Assembly: GCF_900101545.1 (NCBI RefSeq)
Contig: NZ_FMZU01000003.1
Coordinates: 62,001-126,000 of the forward strand
Length of the DNA: 64,000 bases
Direction: 5' to 3'
Source: Variovorax sp. CF079
GTDB lineage: Bacteria; Pseudomonadota; Gammaproteobacteria; Burkholderiales; Burkholderiaceae_C
Shown: positions 54,141 to 61,252 of the stretch, one piece after another
How the letters are laid out: each line of letters starts with the position of its first letter
How positions within the stretch are numbered: the first letter of the stretch is position 1
The notes under the pieces: generated by a model
Database searches by the model: none
What the model saw: only the letters and a program-made list of their open reading frames with translations
Told to the model about the DNA's origin: nothing
Program-made: the position numbers and the translations under genes

Positions 54141-55864
54141 CACTGGATCACCCGCTCGCCATTCATCACATCCGCCAGCTCATCGATGGAATCCGCAAGC
54201 TCGCTCACACCTTTGTCGAAGCTGCCCACGGCCTTGGCAAGGTGTGCATCCATGTCGAGGTGGAGTTTGGCAACCTGCTCCGAATAGATGGAGACGCCTT
54301 CGGTGATGGAACTCAGCGTCTTGCCCAAGGCGCCCGTTGCCTCGTTCAGCGAGGTGCGGGTGTGCTGCAGGGCCTCAAGGCCTCGCTGGCTGGCGTCCTC
54401 CAGCAGTCCCGCCACTCGCTCAACCGCCGAGGTGGCTTGGGGGGCAAACTCCCTGACCGTTTGGACCACGACCCGTTGTTCACGGCACAGCTCCTGCGCG
54501 CTGTCGAGCGCTTCGGCGATCCGGTCGCCTGCGGCGTCTACGCTGGAAGCCGCCGTTGCCAGTCCTGCAGTGACCGTGGCTAGGCCATCGACGGTTTCGC
54601 CCGCCTTCTCCAGCGCGCGGGTGACGAAGATGACCCCTTGCTTTCCAGCGGCCGAAGCGTCGCAGAGCGTGTCATCCAACGCCTCCATCGAGCCGCTGAG
54701 CGAGTCGGCCGCTTGAACCATCCTGTCAGCGCCTTCGGACAGGGTCTTTGTCACGTCGTCCAGATGGGTGACAAGCTGGGTGCCCGCGCTCTGCAGCGCG
54801 TCTGCTGCACCCGATGCGTTCTTTCCGAGGGACTGGCCGGCCTCCTGGAGGTTGTCGGCCAGCTGGGTCAGCGTTCTTTGCAGCTGGGCCATCTCGGATT
54901 CTGTGCCTTGCTTGAGCTGGGCCGAAAAGTCGGTCAACATCTTCTCGAGCGCATCTTGATTCATCGCCCCCAGCTTGTTGCTCAGGCCATCGATGGCGGT
55001 AACCAGACTGTCGGTCATGGCCTGCATCTGCGGATTGATGGCGCCGGCCAGCGACACGGCCAGATCGGTTTCGAAGCGTTTGAGGGTTCCGTTCTGATCG
55101 CGTGCCTCGTTTAGCAATTCTTCGATCAACTCCACGCTGGCCTCGGCATGCTCAATGTTCATTGCCGCCACCGCCACCTGGTGGCGCACGAGGAGCTCAC
55201 CGCCGTTGGCCGGTACTGCCCGCACCAGCGCTTCGAGCACCTCGTCACAGGCACGGTCGATCTGCCGGAGCGCGCGCTTGGAAAAGCCCGTCCAGAGAAT
55301 GGAGGCGAGAAGGCCCGCCAGGGACGTCAAGAACTTGCCGCCGGCGACCTTGAGCAAATTGCTGATGGCCTCCTCCGTGTCCTTGGCGCTGATCTGACTC
55401 TGCGTGAGCGCCGTGGTGGTGTCGGTCAGGGCCAGCGTCAGAAACACGAAGGTGAAGAAGAGGCCGACGCCCACGAGGATGTTCGGAACCGTCTCCGCCA
55501 AGTCGAGGTTGAAGCGCCGGCTCAGGAGCGACCGGGGACTCCAGATATCACGCGGGACCCCGAACATCACCGGCACGGCGCGATCACCCACGGGCAACGA
55601 CGTGACACGTTCCTCGGTTTCGAGCCACGTGCTGGCGAGATTCGCATAGCGCTTCACAACGTCGTGCGCCCGTGAGCGGATGGTCGGCCAGCCTTCATCG
55701 GACTGGCCGGTCAAAGCTTTCGTCATCTGCTTGATGGACAGCAGCACCGATCGCACGGACCGCGAAAACCAGAAAACGTAAGCCACCAGGGCGACCGTCA
55801 GGATCAACCCCGCAAAGACGGTCACGTCCCTTCCAGCAACTAAGAACTCAATGAATGAATGCAT
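54140..55864 (-). CDS. zorA: ZorA, Zorya motor subunit (MotA/ExbB-like with long tail)
   Basis: 574 residues. Transmembrane segments are at about 14-34 (VTVFAGLILTVALVAYVFWF), 128-150 (NILVGVGLFFTFVFLTLAL) and 172-195 (FLTSLAGLLASILWTGF). The remaining 350 residues form a long helical tail rich in Ala, Gln, Thr and Ser (many coiled-coil heptads), the intracellular tail known for ZorA that carries the infection signal. It is first of zorABCD. The ATG at 55864 lies in the only promoter-sized gap (about 120 bp) upstream of the operon. Confidence 0.93.
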   Translation of the reverse strand: MHSFIEFLVAGRDVTVFAGLILTVALVAYVFWFSRSVRSVLLSIKQMTKALTGQSDEGWPTIRSRAHDVVKRYANLASTWLETEERVTSLPVGDRAVPVMFGVPRDIWSPRSLLSRRFNLDLAETVPNILVGVGLFFTFVFLTLALTDTTTALTQSQISAKDTEEAISNLLKVAGGKFLTSLAGLLASILWTGFSKRALRQIDRACDEVLEALVRAVPANGGELLVRHQVAVAAMNIEHAEASVELIEELLNEARDQNGTLKRFETDLAVSLAGAINPQMQAMTDSLVTAIDGLSNKLGAMNQDALEKMLTDFSAQLKQGTESEMAQLQRTLTQLADNLQEAGQSLGKNASGAADALQSAGTQLVTHLDDVTKTLSEGADRMVQAADSLSGSMEALDDTLCDASAAGKQGVIFVTRALEKAGETVDGLATVTAGLATAASSVDAAGDRIAEALDSAQELCREQRVVVQTVREFAPQATSAVERVAGLLEDASQRGLEALQHTRTSLNEATGALGKTLSSITEGVSIYSEQVAKLHLDMDAHLAKAVGSFDKGVSELADSIDELADVMNGERVIQ

Positions 55865-55987
55865 GATCTTGTGGCCCGGATTGGGTTGCGCGCTCCAGCC
55901 TTATGGAGAAATGAATGAATGCGCTCGTAGGCCGGCGCGATGGCGCAGCGGTGCCCGGAGCCGCGCGAAGGTCGGTCCGGTACACCG

Positions 55988-56197
55988 CTAGCCCGGCGCC
56001 TTGGCATTGGGCAGCGTGTCTTTGGACACCCCTTCCAGTGGATGACCCTGCGCACGGCAGTACACCACCACCATGACTTCGACCATGTTGGCGAGGCTTC
56101 TGATCTCGCGATCAGCCGCCGCCTGGAGCGCCGCCTTGATGGGCGGCTCCACGCGGATGCTGATGACTTCTGATTTGCTATTGAGTTTTTGAGACAC
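55988..56197 (-). CDS. Small ribbon-helix-helix-type protein
   Basis: About 69 residues from a GTG (a TTG at 56218 would add seven). The N-terminal KSEVISIRVEPPIKAALQAAADREIRSLANMVEVMVV fits a ribbon-helix-helix DNA-binding fold: a short strand, then two helices. It lies just upstream of zorA on the same strand and could regulate that operon, but no toxin partner or operator is visible. Function is inferred only from fold-like pattern. Confidence 0.55.
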   Translation of the reverse strand: MSQKLNSKSEVISIRVEPPIKAALQAAADREIRSLANMVEVMVVVYCRAQGHPLEGVSKDTLPNAKAPG

Positions 56198-56377
56198 GTG
56201 TAAGCCGAACGCTTGCAAAACGCCACATTAGCGCCATCGAATCGCTGGCCGAGCTATCGAAGCAAACTTTGGCTGACACTCGCGCAGTACTTCACGCCAA
56301 ACCCCCCGGGAGAGCGCGTGGCGGCGGCCGGAATCCTGTGCCGGCCCTGCGTAGTCTTGGCAGCAAGACGAAGCCGG

Positions 56378-57030
56378 CTAGCGCTTTGAGTGACCGAAAG
56401 ATGCGTCTGGATCGAAAGGTCTCATACGCGCCTTTGGATCCGCGAGACATGCCTTGTCCGTCCGAAGATTCGCGAACCACTCTTCACCAGCGGCCTTGTT
56501 GTAACCCCCGTTGTGCGCTGAAAGAATTGGCGTTGGTCGATTCTCTTCAAGGGCCAAGCGATAGGCAGCAACTTCTCTCCTGACCGATGGGATCTTCAGG
56601 TCACGTGCATACCCGCCGCGCCTCACGTGTGCTAGGAACGCGAGCCAGAGCGCTGGACCTGACATTCTTCGACGAAACGTTTATGGAGTTTGAAGCGGTG
56701 GCAGTGGAGGCAGAGGCAATACTGCGCGGGTTTGCCCCAGATCGGGGGTGCACCATAGTCTTCGTCATGATATTCAAACTTAACGGAGGCGTCGGAGTCA
56801 CCGCAGAGATCGCAAGGTCCGACCGCAGGGGCCAATTCCCCCGAAGCGAGAAGGCGGTTCATCGCCCTCAGCTTGCTCAAGCGTTCCGTCGCACTGTATT
56901 CGTTGTAAGACTCCATGCTGCCCGCTCCTCGGAATGTCTGGATTCCCACCATAGCAAAAGATGGCTCTCCGGTGGCCTTGTCAGAGACGATGCATACCCG
57001 ATACCCGGCTATAAACTCGTACTGCGACAC
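56378..57030 (-). pseudogene. Zn-ribbon/HNH-like small protein split by a frameshift
   Basis: Two overlapping frames seem to be one protein. The first (57030 to about 56655) has AVGPCDLCGDSDASVKFEYHDEDYG and AQYCLCLHCHRFKLHKRF, a pair of CxxC/CxxCH motifs like a zinc-ribbon or HNH-type fold. The second (about 56660-56378) continues with WLAFLAHVRRGGYARDLKIPSV and RREVAAYRLALEE, the usual sequel after KLHKRF in such proteins. The switch lies near 56655. It may be inactivated, or the two parts may be separate small proteins. Confidence 0.5.
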
Positions 57031-58385
57031 GTATTGCCATCCGCTTCGGCGGACGAGTCAACGGCGCGCCCGGTGAGATCGGCGGGTAGTGAATGTCTCA
57101 CTCGGTGCGCCTGCAGGTAATCCAGGTGACGCGGCATCACTTGAATGCGCGACGACCGCGTCAGCCCGACGCTGGCGAGATCGTGATCGGAGAGCGTCTG
57201 CGATGCGAGAAGAAGCCCGTTGTCGTCAAACGAGATCAAGCCGGCGTCGAAAAGCTTGTCGACTGATGCTGCGAGCAGCAGCCCGTTGTACTCGTCGAGG
57301 CGCTGGAAATTGGTGCTCTCAGACCAAGGTCTCGCATGCGAAGCAACCAGCACTTCCTTGATCGCACAACGTGTCACCGCGCACTTGGAATTCCAAAGTT
57401 CCATCATGCGTTGACGATAACTGCCCTGCCCGACGCGCGCATTGGCCAGAACTTTGCGCGTAGTCTCAGGTACGCTGGCGGCTTGCGGGTCCGCGCGCAG
57501 ATCCACTTCTGCTTGGGCGGCGTCTGACGACAGGGTTTCATCCTCGAATGCATAGACCGGCAATCGCTGCGCAAGCGCTGCACGCGCTTTGGGCGACATC
57601 GTGCAGGGCATATCCGTGCTCACAGCTCCGTTCAACGGTTTTCCAGTGTGAAAGTTCCTGAACTGCTCGCGCCCGACGGGCTCGAGCAGTCTTGCGAAGT
57701 CTTGGAGTTCGACCAAGGCGCTCGGACCGCTGCTTCGCCGCACTGTGGCGATGCGCGCAACCCAGGTCGCGAGAGTGGGTGCGCGATCCTCGACTAGAAA
57801 GAACGGAATCGGAGGCAGGTCGCTGGGTCGTTTCTTGCGCTCGCTCTCCACTGTGGACCAGTTCGCGGAACGACTCAGGTAAAGGTACGGGTCCGGGAGG
57901 CCCGACGTGGAGATCAGCCGATGCAGGTCGGTTATGCCCACGGAACCCCACACCGCAAAGTGGCTGGCGTCGGGTTGGGCTGAAGGCCGAGGGTAGGCAG
58001 CAGGGATTCCCATCGGCGCGATATCTGCGCCAGACACGAGATGGTGCAACTCCTCCGCAAGCACGTAGCCTTGGATCTCACGTCCGGCGTGAAGACAAAG
58101 CAGATTGCTGCCCTTCCCCTCGGTCATGGGGTCGACGGTCACCCTAAGACGCCGCCCTTGCAGCACGACCGAACGAACGACATCCTCCAGATCGTCGAGG
58201 GAGGTGCGATCGCCCAGGCGATCAGGGCCCACTACGAATCCTGAGTAGGTGCTGCCTCCCTCGGCAACCTTGTACGGATAGCGAAGCTCACCGACGGTGT
58301 CGACCAGCGCGAAGCGTTTGTCGATCCGTGCCTGCTTGCTCGTCCTTCGGCCGCTCTTGCCCTGCTCCTGCCTCTTTGCGTTCAT
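57009..58385 (-). CDS. HNH endonuclease-domain protein
   Basis: 458 residues. The C-terminal third is an HNH_2-type nuclease: GQGSYRQRMMELWNSKCAVT, IKEVLVASHARPWSES, NFQRLDEYNGLLLAASVDKLFDAGLISF. The conserved His (SHARPW) and the Asn of YNGLLL are present. The N-terminal 300 residues are unassigned and may give specificity. Nucleases of this type are often modification-dependent or stand-alone restriction enzymes. It overlaps the next minus-strand gene by 22 bases. Confidence 0.85.
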   Translation of the reverse strand: MNAKRQEQGKSGRRTSKQARIDKRFALVDTVGELRYPYKVAEGGSTYSGFVVGPDRLGDRTSLDDLEDVVRSVVLQGRRLRVTVDPMTEGKGSNLLCLHAGREIQGYVLAEELHHLVSGADIAPMGIPAAYPRPSAQPDASHFAVWGSVGITDLHRLISTSGLPDPYLYLSRSANWSTVESERKKRPSDLPPIPFFLVEDRAPTLATWVARIATVRRSSGPSALVELQDFARLLEPVGREQFRNFHTGKPLNGAVSTDMPCTMSPKARAALAQRLPVYAFEDETLSSDAAQAEVDLRADPQAASVPETTRKVLANARVGQGSYRQRMMELWNSKCAVTRCAIKEVLVASHARPWSESTNFQRLDEYNGLLLAASVDKLFDAGLISFDDNGLLLASQTLSDHDLASVGLTRSSRIQVMPRHLDYLQAHRVRHSLPADLTGRAVDSSAEADGNTCRSTSL

Positions 58386-58417
58386 GGTCTCGATCGACGT
58401 GGCAAACCACAGAAATC

Positions 58418-59047
58418 CTAGACACCTGCCGACGGATGCACGGTCGGGACGAACCCAGCGGAAAAAGTTCGCACGATGGACTCAGGGGTCAGCACCCGCA
58501 CAGGAGCGGACGGAGCCAGTCTCCTCTTGTAAGGAAAATATCCGTTGAATGACCACTGCAGAAGCCCTGGACGCCAAACGAGAAATGCTTCTCCCTCGAC
58601 ATCGATGAATGCCCCCAAGGGGAGATCTGCGAGCGGCCTTTCGATTGTGGCCTTTGTCCCAGCGCGTGTGACACGCTCCGCATGCAACAGCTTGTCGACC
58701 TCGGTCATTGACGCATCTGGCAGTGAGAAGGCCGCCCCATTCGCATCCGTCCACTTTGATCTGAACTCCAGATACCGCGCTCGCCGGCAAGACGCGCACG
58801 GCCTATGCCCAGCGGAGAACGCCGTGGCTTCATCGAGAAAGAACAGCTCGGAATACGAGTTTGGACCGAACACTTCGCGTTTGCGCCCGTCGTGCTCAAG
58901 CTCACACGTGACCCAGGCCTTACGATCCCATTGCCGTGTGAGCTGCCGAATCTCATCGTGAAGCCTCCCTCGATTTCCGAGCAAAGTGCCTCGTGCCGCC
59001 ACCGCATGAATGTGGCCCCAGGGATCAACGCGATTTTCAAGAGGCAT
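58418..59047 (-). CDS. Conserved hypothetical protein with RVDPWG and CxxC motifs
   Basis: 209 residues. It starts at an ATG with AAGGAA upstream. Strong local motifs suggest a conserved family: ENRVDPWGHIHAVAARGTLL near the start, then SYSELFFLDEATAFSAGHRPC and ASCRRARYLEFRSKW, with Cys-x-x-Cys that may bind metal. I do not know a function. It lies just upstream of the HNH gene (32-bp gap, same strand) and is the last island gene before recD, so it may work with the nuclease. Confidence 0.6.
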   Translation of the reverse strand: MPLENRVDPWGHIHAVAARGTLLGNRGRLHDEIRQLTRQWDRKAWVTCELEHDGRKREVFGPNSYSELFFLDEATAFSAGHRPCASCRRARYLEFRSKWTDANGAAFSLPDASMTEVDKLLHAERVTRAGTKATIERPLADLPLGAFIDVEGEAFLVWRPGLLQWSFNGYFPYKRRLAPSAPVRVLTPESIVRTFSAGFVPTVHPSAGV

Positions 59048-59122
59048 CTGTGTTCCTTGCGGTCAAGTACGACGAGCAAAGACGCGCGCCGGGAGACGCG
59101 AGCGCCCGCGGCGGGACGAACT

Positions 59123-61252
59123 TCATGCGGGGCCTTCGCGAGATGAGTGGGACAAGCGAGCGTCCCCGGGTTCCAACCGCTCGAGCAATCCGCTCGCGCG
59201 CTGGGTGGGATGCGCCAGCGCATCGGCCATCGCCGCCGTGCGTCCCGTCACCAGCGTGAATGCCTCCCGCGCCCGCGTGATGCCGGTGTAGACCAGTTCG
59301 CGCGTCAGCACCCGGCTGGGCTCGCGTGGCAGCACCAGCACCGTGTGCGCAAACTCCGAGCCTTGCGACTTGTGGACAGTCATGGCGAACGCCGTCTCGA
59401 CATGCGCCAGCCGGCTCACGGCGACCGATCGCACGGTGTCGCCGTCGAGGAAGTAGGCGCGCAGCGGGGCGCCCCTGGCCGGCGGCTTCAGCGTGATGCC
59501 GATGTCGCCGTTGAAGACGCCCAGGCCGGCGTCGTTGCGGGTGACGATGACGGGGCGGCCTTCGTACCACTCGCCTGCTTTCGTCAGACGGCCCTCCGCC
59601 ACCAGCGCCCGTTCGATCGCCAGGTTCAGGCCGATGGCACCCCACTCGCCTTCGCGCACCGCACACAGCACCCGGAAGCGCTCGAACGCACGCAGCACCG
59701 CGTGCGTCCAACTGGCGTGGGCAGGCGCATCGTCCCCACGTGGCCGTGCCTGCAGCGCCGCCACATAGCCGCCGTAGCCGCCATACACACCGGCCGCCCC
59801 TGCGGCATCCGCCGCGCCCACGACGGCGCCGCGCCCCTCCAGCGCCAGCTGCACGGCAGCCGAAGCAGATTCGGCGTCGAGCCACACCACCGCGGGGCTG
59901 CCGTTGTCGCGCAGCAGGGTCGCCGCGGCAGCCGAGTCACCGCGATTGGCAGCCAGTGCGAGTTGGCCGATGGCCCCGCCGAAGCGCTTGCTGGCACGCA
60001 GCATGACCGTCTGCTGCGCCAGCGGCGCACCGTCGCCCAGGAAAGCCGTGGGGATGCACTGGCCGGAGGCCGCTTCCACATAAGCGGCCGTGGAAGGCCG
60101 ATAGCGTCCCTGCTGCGCATGGCGGCACAGGTCGCCCAGCACAGCGCCCGCCTCCACCGAGGCCAGCTGGTCCTTGTCGCCCAGGAAGATCACGCGCGCT
60201 TGCGACGGCAGTGCCTCCAGCAGCGCGGCCATCATTTCCAGGTGGATCATCGAAGCCTCGTCCACGATCACGACGTCGACTTCCAGCGGGTGCGCCGCGT
60301 CGAAGCCAAACGCGCGAGTGTCGGGCCGCGCCCCGAGCAGCGAGTGCAGCGTCCGGGCGGCGCCGATGTGGGCGGCGAGGGCCCCCAGCGGCAAGCTGTC
60401 GCCCAGGCGGTCCTGCAGTTCGGCCAGCGAGGTCTCGATCGACTGCTTGAGCCGCGCGGCCGCCTTGCCGGTCGGCGCGGCCAGCGCCACGCGCATCCGC
60501 TCCGGCGCCGGGTCCACTGCGTACAGCAGCGCCAGCAGGCGGGCGGCCGTGTAGGTCTTGCCGGTGCCCGGACCGCCGGTCAGGATCGACAGCTTGCTGC
60601 GCAGCGCCACGGCGCAGGCTGTTTTCTGCCAGTCAATGGCCTCTTCGCCGCTCGCCGGCGCAGTGACGTCGGCGGGGAACAGGCGGTCCAGCCACGTGCG
60701 CACCGCCACGGCGTTCACTGGCAGCACGGTCCTGCTGCGCGCATCGACCTGTGCCGCCACGCGTCGCTCATCGTCCCAGTAACGCCGCAGGTACAGCGTG
60801 TGCCCGCGCAGCATCAGCGGCGGATGACCGTCGACCGTTGCCGACCCCCGGGCGCCATCATCGGCCCCGACCAGCGGGCAGGCCCGGAACGCCTCGATCC
60901 AGGCGTCGGCGTCGCCCGGCAATGTATCCAGCACCGCGCGCAAGGCCGCCGCGGGCTCGGCCGGCCAGCCCAGAATATCCTGCGGATCGCGCAGGAGCTC
61001 GTCCAGCCGGAGGCACGAGTGCCCACGCCCCTCCATGTGTACCAGTAGGGCAGCGGCCAGCACCAGCGCGTCCGGGACGTCCGGCGACAGATCGACCAGG
61101 AAACGCGCGAAAGCGATGTCAAGCCGTCGCAGCCAGCCCTGCTCTCGCCAAGACGCCATGAGCGCGAGCAGAGGTCGCGAGGACATGGGCAGTAGCTTGG
61201 CAACGGCAACGTCGGCCGATGCCAGCGAATCGGAAGGCAGGGTGGCACTCAC
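59123..61252 (-). CDS. recD: RecD, exodeoxyribonuclease V alpha subunit
   Basis: 709 residues. RecD is the 5'-3' SF1B helicase of RecBCD, which degrades linear and phage DNA and loads RecA at breaks. Walker A LTGGPGTGKTYTAARLL lies near 218-234; VDVVIVDEASMIHLEMM is the DExx motif; the C-terminal MTVHKSQGSEFAHTVLVLP is motif VI-like. A repetitive Ala/Gly insert (ADAAGAAGVYGGYGGYVAA) sits near residue 480. The GTG start overlaps the recB stop (GTGA), so translation is coupled. Confidence 0.95.
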   Translation of the reverse strand: MSATLPSDSLASADVAVAKLLPMSSRPLLALMASWREQGWLRRLDIAFARFLVDLSPDVPDALVLAAALLVHMEGRGHSCLRLDELLRDPQDILGWPAEPAAALRAVLDTLPGDADAWIEAFRACPLVGADDGARGSATVDGHPPLMLRGHTLYLRRYWDDERRVAAQVDARSRTVLPVNAVAVRTWLDRLFPADVTAPASGEEAIDWQKTACAVALRSKLSILTGGPGTGKTYTAARLLALLYAVDPAPERMRVALAAPTGKAAARLKQSIETSLAELQDRLGDSLPLGALAAHIGAARTLHSLLGARPDTRAFGFDAAHPLEVDVVIVDEASMIHLEMMAALLEALPSQARVIFLGDKDQLASVEAGAVLGDLCRHAQQGRYRPSTAAYVEAASGQCIPTAFLGDGAPLAQQTVMLRASKRFGGAIGQLALAANRGDSAAAATLLRDNGSPAVVWLDAESASAAVQLALEGRGAVVGAADAAGAAGVYGGYGGYVAALQARPRGDDAPAHASWTHAVLRAFERFRVLCAVREGEWGAIGLNLAIERALVAEGRLTKAGEWYEGRPVIVTRNDAGLGVFNGDIGITLKPPARGAPLRAYFLDGDTVRSVAVSRLAHVETAFAMTVHKSQGSEFAHTVLVLPREPSRVLTRELVYTGITRAREAFTLVTGRTAAMADALAHPTQRASGLLERLEPGDARLSHSSREGPA

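Noticed and set aside
49143..55864. Zorya genes considered as ExbB/TolR-type transport or flagellar motor
   Set aside because: The set ZorA-like tail, OmpA-type ZorB, EH-signature protein and SNF2 helicase in this order is specific to Zorya type I.
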